Shown: positions 26,601 through 41,600 of the stretch, piece after piece | Numbering within the stretch: the first letter of the stretch is position 1 | Layout: the number at the start of each line of letters is the position of its first letter | Origin: Syngnathus acus | Taxonomy: Eukaryota > Chordata > Actinopteri > Syngnathiformes > Syngnathidae | DNA length: 64,000 nt | Direction: 5' to 3' | NCBI RefSeq assembly: GCF_901709675.1 | Contig: NC_051106.1 | Span: forward strand, 6,024,001-6,088,000 | The notes under the pieces: model-generated | What the model saw: only the letters and a program-made list of their open reading frames with translations | Databases searched by the model: none | Told to the model about the DNA's origin: nothing | Position numbers and translations under genes: made by a program

Positions 26601-29600
26601 CTTGGCCGTGCGTTTTCATCAAGGAATGTCAAGAGGACGGCAAACAATTATCTCATGCTTTTGTTATGCTCCCTACGCAGTAAAAAAAAAAAAAAAGCCC
26701 GGCTTGGGTAATTATAACAGACTCCCTTGCGCACAGCACTTGGAAACATGACATCACATGGGGTCCACGTCCGTTTATAGACAAACATCAGCATGTTCCG
26801 TTTGGTCATTTGAGTGTTTTTTTTTTTTTTTTTTGGGAGCGGACACATAAATACTGCGCGAGGTCTATGAATAGTTTCAGCTCCGGGTGGGACTGGCCCG
26901 ACGAGTGCAGACTCGTTCTGAAAGAATTTAATAGCCCCCTTGAGCTGATACGATAGCCAGCATATCTAATCAAAGGAGGCCTTCCCCTACTCCTGAACAG
27001 TAACATTGCTGATAACCCTGAAAAACCGATACAATTGTCTCGTCTTGTCCTCCGCAGTCTTTTGTCAGATCCCCTGTCGAAACGGAGGCCGTTGCATTGG
27101 CAGGGACCAATGTTGGTGTCCGTCCAACTCAACCGGGAAGTTTTGTCACTTGCCGGTTCAGCCTCACACGAAACCCGCCGTTCATAAGGACTCTAGAAAC
27201 TCCGGACACAAATCTCCTTCCCATTCCACGTACACGCTGCCGCTTTCCAATCAACAAGGTACTCCATGTGCTACTCAATAAAAACTTAAATACGCCAGAC
27301 CAGCAGCTGTAAAATTCTTATTTGTCTTTCCCAGCATCACTTCACCCATCCTTGGTCAAGGTCCACATCCAGCACCCGCCGGAAGCCGAGGTCCACGTCC
27401 ACCAAGTGGCTCGGGTCCAACCTGGCCAGCGGTTGCCTGCCACCGAGGGGGCTCACTCCGTCCAGCAACGCTCTCAGCCTGGCAACGGCCACGAGCTCAC
27501 CGTCGAACACGGCGGCAGACACGTACACACCGGCGAGGACGATTACGCTAGAACACAGCATCGTCAGAACGGACATGTGGGAAGGTGCTTCCAGGAGACT
27601 GTTGACGGACAGGTAAGATTAACACCAACACAAAACCTGGCTGAAAAGCCACGACCACATGACAGTAAACTATGTTGCTAACCAAAACAGGAGCACCTAT
27701 CAAGGCATCATGCTATATAAACTGTTCAAACATAATGCTCCAACATATCTGTTTCACATGTTGTCGGCTATTTTCCGTTTCAAATTTTCTTTTGGAGCTC
27801 GTTCTATCGGGCCCAAAGTTTTGTTTCGGAAATTTTTGTACGATGATTTCTAACGAAATGGTCATGATCCAGAGTTAGTCACACTGGACTTGTGTCTCCA
27901 GCCTGACACGAATGTTTGTGTGTATTAGATTACATCTCCCATTTTCCACAGTTGTCCTCACTTCTCTTGCCAGAGTAGCCGTTTGGTGCTTTTGCGAAAG
28001 AATGATTGCTGTGTTTTCACTTGAGTTTCGTAAATCTCCACTGGCCAAAATCCACTCAGTTCAGCAAGGAATTCCTCCTAATTAGCCAAATGTCCATGAT
28101 CCAATTGCCAGGAGGTCCATGCTTGATAGTTACTGAAACTAAGGTCTTCGTGTTCTCGCTACACTTGTAGATTCTACAATTTTGCATAGCCAATTATTGC
28201 CAAACTTGTTTCCGATATTTACCACCGATGCGGTTTTTTGCAGTGTGGAAATCCTCTGCCGGGCTTAACCAAGCAAGATGACTGCTGTGGCAGCGTGGGA
28301 GCCTCCTGGGGTCTTAACAAGTGTCACAAGTGTCCAAGCAAACCAGGTAAGCCACCACTGACCAATAGCAACTGGATTGAAAAGTCACATGACCCAAAGA
28401 GATAAATACCATCATCTGGTGGCTTACACACATTTGCTACATTTGTGTTTATATGGAGCCATTTTTACCAGCTGTGATGTTTCAAAGCAAACAAGACCAC
28501 ACAGATGGAGGAGTGAGTCGCCTGGTTGTCCATGTTGCGTTCATTTCACAATTGGGCCCACTGTCGGAGTTTTTGCATATTTTTGCTGTGGCTAAACCAA
28601 AACCAGTTCTAGAATGGGCCCCCCCATCTGTTGCCCAAAGACAGTTGTGAAGTGTACTTTATGAATGATAAACACATGGAAATGCCAGGTGGATCTTGTT
28701 GTGGCCATTTACAAGCAAGCCTTTTGTATATTTTTGTGTAGTGATATTAATTTGTTCATATTCTGCTTTTGTATACAAACACCCAAAAAAACACAAGCCA
28801 CAATTTGCCCCCTTTTTCTTTTTAAATGCAGTTTCCTATCCAGATTTTGGTTTATTGTTGGCTTTTTAGTCAGTGGTCTAATTTAGTTGTTTCTAATTGC
28901 TAGCGATTCAAAGCATTTATCACCGATTTAAAGACTACCGAGAACCAGGGAGTGCGAATAATTAACGCAGTCAGTCGTCATTAGCTTTCCGAAACGACTG
29001 CGTAACTTGACTATCCCCAGAGTTGTAAAAATTACGTTTTTTTCTTCTATAAAAACTTGGAAAGCCTATGAAAGTACGAAGATGCTGGTGCTAGCAAGCA
29101 CCACCCAGCCTGCGGGCATAACGAAGCGGTCGTTGAGGAAATGAACAAGCGTGATTCATCTGCTTTCCAAGTTGAGCTGCGGTAGGTTTGAGAAACAGCA
29201 GCAGGCTGGTTGCATGCTGACAAGCTGGGTGGGCGGCGACACCTCAAACTGTACACAGAGACTCCTACTCGACCTGACAGTCCTGTGTGTTTTGCAAGGG
29301 AAAGGGGCGGGGCTTAATTGCGTCCCCACACCGAAGCAAGCAAAGCAGCAATAGTGGCATCAGCCAAAGCCACAAATGTCGGTTGGCTGTCAAAGTCCTT
29401 AAGCTGTGTTTAATATCTTCTTAATAAGAAGCAGACATCATCCCTCTGCATCCCCTTCCATCCATCATGGATCTATTCTTTCCTCCTATATCGCTCATCT
29501 CCAGTCAACACTTTTCCCTGAGCTCACAGATGTTCTCCTCCGGTGCTTTGAAGTTCCAACTAGAAGCACAAGCGCTCACTCTTCTTCATCATGTTGGCGG

Positions 29601-32600
29601 TATACTGTCGGCCCGGCTCACACGGAAAATGAGAAGGAAAATGAAGTCATATAAAGCTTTAATAAGAAAAGTGCTTCGAATTCCTGAGTGTTATTGTTCT
29701 CACTTTAGAAACTTGGCGAGATGTTTAAGGTGCATTCCTCCGAGCGTGGCCTGTGGTTGACAGGAGCAATATGGAACCAAGGGGGAGAAAATGGCCCCTG
29801 AAAAATGTTGTTGCTCTTTTGTTCTGTTTCAATGTGAAAGGGTCAGTTGTCAGTTTGCGATATGGGATGAGACTCGTCGAATTTTAGGGCTCTCCTGCGT
29901 GTCCGGTTTTATCCTCAAGAGAAAATGAATCCTTTAAAAGCTCCGAGCCAGGATTGTGTTGCGATGATTATATCGGAATGTTTTTTAATAAATCTATATC
30001 AGGTTCCTTCGGTAAACTTTTGCTCATGACACTTGGCAGCCCTGCCATTCACAACTATTGGAATTCCACAATCCATTTTTCTCTTCATCTGTCAATGCTG
30101 GGCAGCTTCCCTGTTTGAGACGCTCCCATGGATGAGATGATGGGAAGTCTCATGGAAGATCAGACGTTCCGCCCCAGGACCTTAAGGAACCACCACACCC
30201 ATTTAAACCATGGCTCGGTCTACCCCACTGGGCCAGCCAGGTCTTTCTCGTGTCATTGCCCTTCCATCCAGCTCGCCCCTTTCCAGAATTTGGGAGTTGC
30301 CCGGTTTCGTCACTCACTCCTCAGGCGGCCTCGCATTATGTCAGAAATTGCCCGTTGATGTATGATGTAAGATTCACATCTACATCCTTCCATGTGAACT
30401 CTGCTCAGTTCCTCAGTCATGGTTTCTAACCTTCATGGAAAGAGCCAAATTCTGTGTTTGGAACTGCTTTTGATTCCGCTTTGATCAATCAAACACTTGT
30501 AAATGGCCAACGAAAACCAGAGGTGCTACAATTTGGTGTGGGAAATAAGCAAGCAAAGAAACAGATGCCCTTGGAATTATTCCACAGCAGCTTCCAATTT
30601 AGATTTGATAAAGACCTCAAATCACGTTCGTAGTGTTGACTTGCTAATGTATCACCGTGCGCTTAATGAGGACTCAGAGTCTTACCGCAACGAGAAATAA
30701 AATCTGATATATTTTCATACTGGTGTTGTATTTCATAATTGGATGCATGCGATGTTGATCAAATTTTTATGAGGAATTTACCCCTGGCATGTCTTGCTTT
30801 GGAGCCATCCCAGGTGGTTAATGCGCCACAGTGAATTGGAGATTAGGGAGGAATGTCGGTCTGTTTTGAATGCGACTTTGCACACCCGTCAACATTAGGC
30901 CTCCAAATGCTTGGAACATACTTTCCGCTCAAGATATATGAAAACAACTACGGAAGTTGTTATTTTGGAGGAGATACATCCCATGCGTTATCTCTGCTGT
31001 TAAAATGTGGCACCAAGTAAAGTTGATGGAAAGCAGCCGTGCAAATCATCATTGCGTGTTGGCGCGTGCCAAGGAGACTTTAAAAGCAAACAGCTTCCCT
31101 TCGAGCTGTTCCCTCCAATCAAATGTTGACTCCAAGGCCAAGAGGAGAAGGCTTTGGCATCTGACGGGGGTCAAAAGACTTAATCCGTTCATTGATTAGG
31201 GTGCTGAGTGTGCCCCTTGTTTCCTTTGTGCGCCACCAGTTTGTTCCATGGCAGTTTGTCAGGAAGCGAATTACCGGAAAAGGGTCCAGGGGAGGTCTTG
31301 GCCAGGAAAGTTTTCCAAGAAAGAGGCCCTCAAAGGAATAGTTTGACTTTCTCCAGTTCCTTTAGATCATAGGTGTCAAACTCGAGGCACGGGGGCCACA
31401 TACGGCCCACCGCATCATTTTATGTGGCCCGCGAAGACGAATTATGCATCGACTTCATGTGTCAATACGAAAGTTTTCCATTTTGCATCTTTTAAAAATA
31501 TATCTCCAGCTAGATCCACACAAACATTGATGAAGGTTCTTCGAGTCATGCCGTGACCTGACCGTATCAGCGAATCACGAGACTACATTCTAGCCAGGGT
31601 GGTCCCGCAGAAAGACTGAATTAAAAGGCCATTTTAGTATAGCTGAAATCCCCATGTGAGCATAAAATCCATCTCCTTTCTCAGCCCCTTCCTTGTATTT
31701 TGCATAAGACGTCCTTTCATTTGCTCAATAGGGTCGTCCCTGATCCGAAAAACAGATTTAGGACCGAGCCGCCAATCAGGGAGCTCCAAGGGATGTGAAT
31801 TACAAGTCAGGGAATTCAACCAAATATTATTCAACAGTTGCCAGTGGCATTCACAACACAATTGAATGGAGACAGACAAAATTAGTGAGGGGTGACAAAG
31901 TCTTTTGTTAATCGGGGGCTAAATGGATGGACAACAATTGGAAGTGTTTCTCTGTACATTCAGTGGATACAGACCAGTACCGCGTCTCAACTCATTGTAA
32001 CCAAGGGCGACGCTAATGATGCACAGCTTGAGCTCACTCTTGCAAGTGGCTGCCTGTGAAACTCCGCACAGACATTTTCGACTCAAACGATGGTAGGTGC
32101 CAGCGTGAGACAGCACGCATCATTAAGTGATCCGAAAACAAGGTCGGCCTTAGATTTGTGTACCGCACCAGAAACAACTTGGCCTTATTTTTGCAGCATT
32201 AGACTCAACTTAACAAAACAATAAGGAAGCTCACGACGAGATGTCTACAGTCTAAATCAGGGGTGTCAAACTCATTTTTGTCACCGACTGCATTGGAGTG
32301 CCATTATGACTGTCGACCCAAATAATGAACGTCTCATATAGTATAGGCTACGCAACCAACTGATGAATGGTAATAAAAATTGCTAGTAAGGTTTTTGTAT
32401 TGACGCAAAGTCGATGCAGAATTTGTATTTGCGGGCCAAATAGAATTACACTGCGGGCCGTATTTGGCCCACGGGTCATAGTTTGACACCCCTGGTCTAA
32501 ATGTTCATTAGTTGGATTTTCAGGATTTTAATAATCCCAAAAGGAACTCACTGAACTGAAGCAAACATTTCTGGATGCAACGCCCGTAGGTTCACGTTCA

Positions 32601-35600
32601 TGACCATTTCAGATACATGTCAAAGTTGCTCCTGGAAGAGATAGCAGCCTCCTTTGTATTAATAAGCTTCATTGAGACAGACCGACCTCTCCCACTGGGT
32701 TTCCCTTGGCATGTGCGCCCCGCTGTCACTCACGCCAGACTTTCCCTGATCCCGTCCCTGCAGGAGGGCATGCCCAGCACCCGACCACAACAGCTCATTA
32801 CTCGGAAACTTTGCAGGCGGATTAGGCTGGTGTGGAGGAACATGATGCGGTGGGCAGACAGGAGTGCGGGCGTCACTCTGACACAGCCCCCCCCGCCCTT
32901 TTTTTTTCACCATGCCCCCTTCATACTGACCCACTTCTGCTCTGTCAAACCTTCAGGTGTGCTGAACCCGCTTGGTCCACTGGGTCACAGTGGGAACAAA
33001 ACACTTTTATTCCCAGGAAGATTCTATTTGGCACATTCCAGACACTCCTGGGAGAGTGGCACAGATTCATGATTTGGAATTAATCATTGGGGGACAATTC
33101 CAGGAACTAAATTATTATTATTATTAATATTATTATTATTACATTCATATAAAATGTAACTTTATTATTATTATAGACTTTATTCACATAGTTGCATCTA
33201 TTCACTTTTTTAAGTCAAGATTTATTTTCAAATATCATATGGCCATTTTTTCTTCTCGATTCTCAAACGTGTCTGCCCGAGCTTGGATCCGACAGTGATG
33301 ACAAGAAGGACAGAATTACATAACGATTACTTTGGAAGAAGCTTGCAATATTGTGACTCATCTTGCATGACTCAAGAGCAAGATAAAAGACGTTCTTCAG
33401 TAATTGTTTTAATGTGTTGGAAACATGCATACACACACGGTGTGACTTTTTTGCTTTTTGAATGACCACATTGACCTGTGTGTATCTTTAATGGAGCATC
33501 CTGAGGCTTTTAACTTTTTTTTTTTAACCCGCTGGCGAGTGACGAATGACCTGATGTTTTTCAACCATCTATCACCGACAATGTGGCCGCACTGGGGCAC
33601 GAACCAAGTGCTGATTTATTTACCGCAGCCCTCCTTTAATACTTTCATATGGAAACAAACTATTCTGTTCGATGGCAGCGCTGTCATATTAAAAAAAAAA
33701 CTTCAACGGGGCTCCATTAGCATCTGTTCACTCACTCCCGTGTGGCCCAGCTGTGGGTCGCCTCATTTTTTCTGTTGCCAAGATGCTCACATCTGCAAGT
33801 TATATGTTCCTCTCGCTCACGATGAATGCGATGCTTTGTGTTCTTGCATCCCTTAAAATATCGTTTTTTTTCTCTCCGCAGCGTATGCGGTGATTGCAAA
33901 CGGACAAGTGGAATGTCCTGTCGGATATAAAAGGATGAACGCGACGCACTGTCAAGGTAAGAACCAAACCGCTGAGTTGTGTATGAGATGGAAAAAAAAA
34001 ATCCATATGTTTTCTACATACGGACCCCCCCTGAGGACTTTCGTTTTTCTTCCCGTGTGTTCGGCCCCTGTGGCGCAGAGGTCAAGACCACAATTAGCCT
34101 TTCTTCAGCAGCCTTTGATTGAGTTCACTTTAAGTATGTCGACTTATGTGCCGGTTTGGCCCACACGAGTCGTCGAGGAGATGCGATGTGACTTGCTAGC
34201 TTGTCCATCCATCTGTTAAAAAAAACAACATCAAGTCACTCCTGGAAAAGAAAACAGCAGCTTTCGCTTCATCACAACATCCCAGAGGGGGGATGGCTGT
34301 CAAGTGTCTGCTAGGTCAGGTCCAAAAGAGCCACACATGGTTTCCAATGTGTGGACATGGAAGTAGTCTGACCATTTAAAATAAAAATATTCAATATTGG
34401 AGCCATTTGGGTTATTTATTGAAATAAAAAAAAACATTCTGAGGTCTTCAAGCAGGTGCTAGTTTTCAGGTTGGATCTCAGATCTGCTTTATTGGCCACA
34501 GCTCAAAGGGTTTGACTGAAAAAAGAAATAAAACTTTTTTTTGTAGACAAGGGCACATTTGTCTTTCAAGCAGGTAAAATAATGTATCTTTAATACAGTC
34601 ATGCTTTTCCTATGCGATGGTTTCAAGATGTTCCTCCATTGCAGCTGCTTATTTCTTTAATTACAAAAGCAGCCGAGCTGCCAGTCCCCCCCCATTGTAT
34701 TTTCTTTGGAACGTCTAATGTCCCTTTCAGCTGTTGCTTCATTCCCAGAGGCTTTGCTGCAAGTGCCAATGAGAAAAAAGTATATATTTTTTCTAAATAA
34801 TTTTTTACTTTATTATTAAAATTGTGCCGACTAGCTTGCCAACTTCGACCTTCGCCTCCATCTCACTACCGCTGCATTCCTCGTTTTCCGTCTCGAACGA
34901 TGCACTTTTGCCCCCATAACGTACGTCTATACTTTTAGACCAGCAAAGTAATTGTCTTATCCCGCCTTTGGCTAAAACAGTTAATAGCCAATTTCCTTTA
35001 CAGCGCTCCTATGTAATACTACAGGTGGACATTTTTTTTTTAATAATAATAGTTAAGAATGTAAGGTCAGAAGACACCATCCCGACCTTTCACAAATACT
35101 TGATTAATTCCATTAATTACATCTGTCTCGCATTCAAAGTCAAAAATGATGTTGAGATTAGTGCAAGTCAGGACAGGGTGTCATTGAAAGTCAACGTCAA
35201 TCCCAGTCAACCCAGCAGCAGACTGTAACAATAGCGCTAATCTCAAACTCCACCAAACGGTGGATTAGAGACCCCATGTGACGAAAGGCTGAGCCCAATC
35301 CTGACCTGAACTCTGACCAGAAAACATACTGCTTGAACTTTACATTTGCACAGTCCAGCGGGACTACAATGGCTAAAATAAATTAAGTGTCTGACTCCCG
35401 GCTCCTGGCTGGTACTTTAACTTGTTTTATTGCCTCTGGAGCTGAACTGGGACTCGGCTGGTCAGTGAGTGAGAAAAACAAAGCCTCCCTGACCTGGGAT
35501 GTGTAAAGCATCCACTTCTGCCTGTCTCTCCTCCTTTTAAAATGAATGAGCGTCAATTCCTCCGTGCATGTGTTTTCTTCACGTCATCACTCCTCCTGCA

Positions 35601-38600
35601 TTTCATACCGTTAGGTAACTTCAAGCATTCCACTCGTCATCACCTCTAAGCAGCTGGCATTTTTTTGTAACGATACAATATTTTGTCACCTTTCGAACGA
35701 TTCCCAAAACTTACATCATCGTTGGTCTTGACGGCTTTGCATACTCAATGTAAAAGAAATGTGATATTCATTTCCAGGAGATGGTTTGCAGTTCCAACAT
35801 TGCCTGTCAGGATGAAACAAAGCTTCAAGGCTAACGCTTTGCATATTTTACAGATATCAATGAGTGCCTGCTGCCGGGAATCTGCAAGAATGCAGAGTGT
35901 CTCAATAGCAAAGGAAGCTACAGGTGCATGTGTAAGCCTGGTTTCATGTTGGACCCTGCCAGAAGTCATTGCGTCTGTAAGTATCCACTTGTAAAATTGG
36001 AGGTGGCAGTCGTTTGGCCCGGAAGATGTGTACGCTTGGGAACTGGCCGACAGCAAGGATTCTTATGATGTATTAACAAGTCCCTAGTTTGAACATTTTC
36101 CATTTCAATGATATCATAGCTTGCAATCTAATGGGGAGGTTTATGTGCAACGATTAATCGATGATTGTTTTTTACAATCGATGAATTGTTTGGATATCTT
36201 TCTCAATTCAAAATTGGCCAAATGCTTAGAATTTCAGCTTCAGTAAATGTTATCTAATTTCTGTAGCAGATGCTTGATTTTTGTGTGGAATCAAAATATA
36301 AAATTAGATTTTACTTTGGAAAATGATGATCAACATTTCTGACTGTTCTTAGACCATATCCAAAACTGAATCATAATTCATTTCAATTTCACTTTAAGAC
36401 AGGATTTTAAGTAACAGCTTGGATTTTTTTTTTTGTAAATCCAATTCCTTGATTAATCGGCAACATAATCGGCAGATGAATCGAAATAATCCTCAATTGC
36501 AGCGCTAATATGATGATGTACTATCTCCGCAGCTGACAAGGCCGTTTCAGACCAGAAGGCGTTTTGCTACAGATCGGTGTCAGCAGGAGCATGTTCGCTG
36601 CCACTTTCTCAACACATCACCAAGCAGATCTGCTGCTGCAGCCGCGTGGGCAAAGCCTGGGGAGATGGCTGCGATCGCTGCCCTTTGCCCGAATCTGGTA
36701 TGTGGCTCCACACAAATATTCTACAAGGTCATGTACTCAATCTACAAACACATTCCGTCTTGAGTTTTGCATATTTGCTTAGTTGCTGATGTTTGTAGCT
36801 CTAAAATGCTACTCGTGAAGGTTGTCGGTGTTTTTGAAAGCCATCTCAAAGAACGATGAATCGAGACGTTCAGTCAGTCAACACCCTTCTCGTCTGCCAG
36901 CTTTTGCAAATGAGTTCGGAATAATCACAATTTGTTTGAAGTGGAAAAAGACCAAAAGCATAACAGTTGTCATATTTTGGAGGCCGCACAAGAGTGGGAG
37001 TCAGTTTTAGGGTTATCGCTCATGTCCACTGAGAGAAACTCAGAAACAGAAAATAAATAGCTTAGCCAAAAGAAACATGGGAAACTGTCAACATTTTTGT
37101 CATACAAACCCGTCATTTGAGATTTCACGGTATGATTTAGCCAGTGATTTTAAAGAATCGTCATAGATCAAATATCATAGACCTCCACGATGTTGCTTTG
37201 ACCAGGACTGACAAGTAGCCTCTGATCTTTTAGATCCTGGCTTTTGTATGGACTGACAAAGAGCTAGTCATGATCCGAACAAAGCACTCGGGCTTATTCC
37301 TTGTGACCAGGTAACAAGATCCTGCCGACTTTTATACCAACTTTCACCTCAGCTCCGGTGGTGTACTGCGGATTATATCAAGGCTAATTTTCATCCACAC
37401 CTTCATCAGTCAGTCAGTCCCTCCTTTACCTTCTTCATATTTAGCTGTGTCGACGTTTTTCCAGATTCCTTGGGCATTAGGTTGCGCGTCTTAGGTCAAA
37501 TAGAGGACAGTGCACTTCGAGCTTGTAATGGATTCACCATCTCTGAGGTTCGCTGGGCTCCGACTGTCTGTCGAGTTTGCAATTATCAGCAAGGGGGTCA
37601 GTGAGTACTATGGAATCCTCTGAGGCTATTTGGGTATGCAAATATGCAAATGTATTTCCAAAAACCCTTTTGTTGGTTGCTCTCACTGAGTCTTCCATTA
37701 CACTGTAATAGAAAATTACGCAAATGGAATTTAAAGATGAAATATGAATCACACCTTGTAAGTCTATTGTGGTATTATTTGGAAGCTGGAACACAACCTG
37801 AGACTTGGTCAGGACTAAGACTGAGGAGTTGAGGACCATGTCGTGTATCATCCTGCAAACTCGATCAATTTTCAGAATCTTGAATCCTGACCCAGTTTTT
37901 GCTACCATGTTTTCCTCCATGCAGATCATTTCAAGGAGATCTGCCCAGTCGGTCACGGATACACCTACTCCCGCTCCGATGTTCAGATTTCCTTGCGGCA
38001 GCTGGGCCGGGATGATCTTCAGAGTACCGGTTTGTCCTGGGAGGAGCAGAACCCAACGTATCCTCAGCTGCCATCCTCCCAGCCTCAATATCCCATTTAC
38101 CCACAAAGCCCACAAATACCCCAATGGCCCGAGTACCCAGAGTTACCCCGGCACCCGATCGATCCGCACCAACCTCACCATCCCTTAATCCCAGACAGAG
38201 AAACATCTCGACAGCCTGAAGGTGAGAAGAACACGTTTGCAAATGCAATGGCATCGAGGTTACTAATTATCTTCCTCTTCTTGTCTTCTCCTGCCAGATG
38301 TGGAAATTCAAAGACCGGTAAGTTCTTCCTTTTATAAAGGTGTTAATTTAACCGACATGTGTCTGAATGTGTGTTTGTTTTTCAGCCAGCTGTTGTGACG
38401 GACTCGCCATCCAAATATCCTGGTATTATCTTTAACCTTCTAATTTAGTTTATTCCTCAAGATCAAGAAACAACGATGATTTATTGTCATTTCTATCTGA
38501 AGATATATTGCATGTTTTGATTCAACGCAGTATTTCCAGTTACATGCTCTGCTCTGGCGCCAGCAAAAACACAGAGGGTCCAATTTTAACATTTCTAATT

Positions 38601-41600
38601 CTGCTATTGTACTCTTTTAACTCGAAGAAAAGTCGGGATCGTTTTTCTTTTCAAGTCGCCTGTCGAGTGACAGCTCAAGCAGTTGAATTTTGGAGAATAA
38701 GCAATGCGTAATTTAGGCAGAGCGTTGGTGGTTGTGTCCTTTTATACTGGACCCAAATACATCATAGCTAACATTATTCTTCCCTCCTTCCAGAAGTTTC
38801 TCCAAACTCACCAGCCAAGCCTGATCCAAAGGAAACAGCCCACACAGACTCAGGTAAGATTTATATTATAAAATCCAAGTAAAACAGCATGATGGCTCCC
38901 ATAGAGACTTTTTTTTTTTTTTGGGTCACACTTCACAGCATCTACCATCATAATAAGTCAGCCATATTGTTTTTTGGTTGAGACCCGACTGAGCGAGCTC
39001 ATTACAAATTTTTTTTTTGTCTTTTAGGAAGTTTTGACAAGTGTGCAACCACTCCATCCATTTGTGGCCATGGGAAATGCATCCCTGTGCAGAGTGGTTA
39101 CACTTGCCATTGCGAAGCAGGATTTCAACTCAATGCTCTACAGACCACCTGTATAGGTGAGTACCTGGAAGATGGAAAAATGATCAATGTGAGCTGACTT
39201 TTTGTTCCTTTCTGTAGACGTGAATGAGTGTGAGGATGAGCCATGTGATGGAAAAGGGATTTGTACGAACAACTATGGCTCCTACAGTTGTCAATGCTTC
39301 AGCGGGTACAGCCAAGCCATCACTCAAAACAGAAAGTTCTGTCAAGGTAAGCGAGAATGATAAGCTGTGATCTTTTTTGGGATGTGCTTTTGAACACTGC
39401 ATTTTATTTTGCTTTCCTACATTGCAGATATTAATGAGTGCAGCATGCCCAACAAATGCCAGAGTGGTCGCTGCATCAACACGGAAGGGTCTTATACTTG
39501 TGAATGTGACAACGGTTTTGCCAAGTCCTGGAGAGACCAATGCGAAGGTGACCTGGATGTTTGCACGCTTCGTGCTCGATAACGGCTAAACGTTCATGTC
39601 ATCTTTCATTTTTTACAGATGTGGATGAGTGTCAGGATCCAAGCACTTGTCCTGATGGTGGTTGTGTTAATACCGTGGGCTCCTTTCACTGCCGGGTTTG
39701 CAGCACCGGCTTCAGGCCAATCAGCGATGGATGTGCAGGTAAGGTTACGTAAGCCTATCATCACAAAAATGTTTTTATATGTGATTTTTTTTTCTAATTA
39801 TGTAATATTTTTGCAGATAAAACAAGAATTGTGTTGACAATGTTGTCCGTATGGGAAAACTATCAGAAATTTTTATTCACCAAATGTCGTGTAAGCGTTC
39901 TGTGAGACCGCCGCAATTTTTTTATTTTTTTTTTCAAACTTCTGAAAAGCATTGGGTTACATTTAAAAGCTGCGTTTTCCTAATGGAATTGCCAGACCCA
40001 ACTGATGGCAACAAGCCCCGGCGGTAATGACCTGCCGACAGTCTGCGATCCAACATTGGTTTGATTAAATCGCGTTTAGTTTTTTTTTTTAAAGCGCGAT
40101 GACTGCTCATGTGTTTAAATGTATCGAAAATACATTTGTGCGTCGACTTCAGACGAGCTCGCCGTGTATGTTTTATGTCCGCCGTGCAGCGGTATAAGGC
40201 CGACGTGACAGGTTCAAAAACCACAGCGATGACGGCTAGATCGGCCCGCCCCTTTCTGGGTCCATTCAGTTCTTCCATGTCTGAAATATCAGCTCAGCAG
40301 CCCCGCGGTAATATCCACAATATTATTTAAACATCTTCCCGTGTTATTGTTGATCTTCTGATATCAGCGGCCCCCGAAAAAGAAAAGATTGTTTACAATA
40401 CTTCAATTTGGTACAGTCCAAATATTTTCTCTCGGCCACAGCTTTGAACAAACAGCATGTTATTGTTGGAGAGCTCTGACCACTGTACAGTTGGGCCCGC
40501 TGGAAGCCGGCAGGATTTGATTAGCAGGGATTGGGTGAGGGGACCGGGCAGTCACTGGAGATGTATGAGGAGGGTCAAACGGTCAACTCCCGACTGTGAA
40601 GAGGTCGGGACTTGCAAACAAATCTTCTCACTCAACCGCCGTGTTCTCTCGCTGTGGTCTATTAGATTTGAATGCACGTATGGTTGCTTTGAAGCTATTA
40701 AGACTCAACCCCAATGTGGCCCGGTTACATAACAACCCGATCGGTGTGACTTACCACATCCCCTTTCCGTGACCTTACACCCCTTTAATATGTTTGGAAA
40801 GCCGAGTGCCTGGCTTCGAGGATTCCAGACGTGAAAAAAAATGCAGACTAAATGAAAATGACTCAAAGTGTTTCTTCGGTGCATCATCTAATTGCCGTGT
40901 TTCCACGCAGAACTCCTCGTGAACTACTTTGTTAATCTGTAGCAATCTGGGAAGAATAAATAGGAGCTGAGAGGTTAAAGGTAAACATTTTGTCAACTTA
41001 ATCCACATGCGGGCCTACTGGCGCTGCTCCGGCATAAACAGGCGGCTTTCCAGTTTTCGCTTCAACCTTCTGACGGGAGGACGGCAATTTGCGTCCAATT
41101 GGCCGGGTCGCCGATAAGCTTAATTGCCGTCGTGATAGTGAACAGCTCCATTGCCTTGTCAAAGTTGATCACACGGCCGTATGACTGCATCGGGCCAGAA
41201 AAAACTCAATCCGTGACATTCTCCTCTGTTTTAATTCCATGTATCACCTCGTCGTATTGTTCTTTCTCCAGCTCCTTTGCAGATGAACGAGCACCCTTCC
41301 TTTGTGTGTTATGTAACGTCCACTCCTCTGACTTTGCTTTTTTTTTTTTTCCACATAATCCTGCCACATTATTGTTGTTAACCCTTGACAAAACATTCCG
41401 CTACAAAACACAAGGTTTTTCCACGAGTAATAAAGTGGAATATCGTTAAAAGCCTTAATGAGTATTGGGTCTATTTAAAAAAAGTAATTTTTTTTTTTTT
41501 TTACACGCATGATACTTTCCCTTTTTTGCGCAGTATAACAACCACAGTGGATATCAACATTTTGGCAAACAACTTTTATTGTTTCAAACCCCCCCAAAAC

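Larger units (their letters stand above)
28347..33881. other. ltbp2: ltbp2 intron 8 (5.5 kb)
   Basis: No exon recognised. It contains two GTGTCAAACTC-type elements (31371-31530 and 32258-32494), a GC box at 29304-29313 and an ATT microsatellite at 33110-33141. Confidence 0.6.

Noticed and set aside
37534-38124. 196-codon reverse-strand frame
   Set aside because: It runs antisense across ltbp2 exon 12, whose coding frame fits splice phase and homology; the reverse frame is a shadow.
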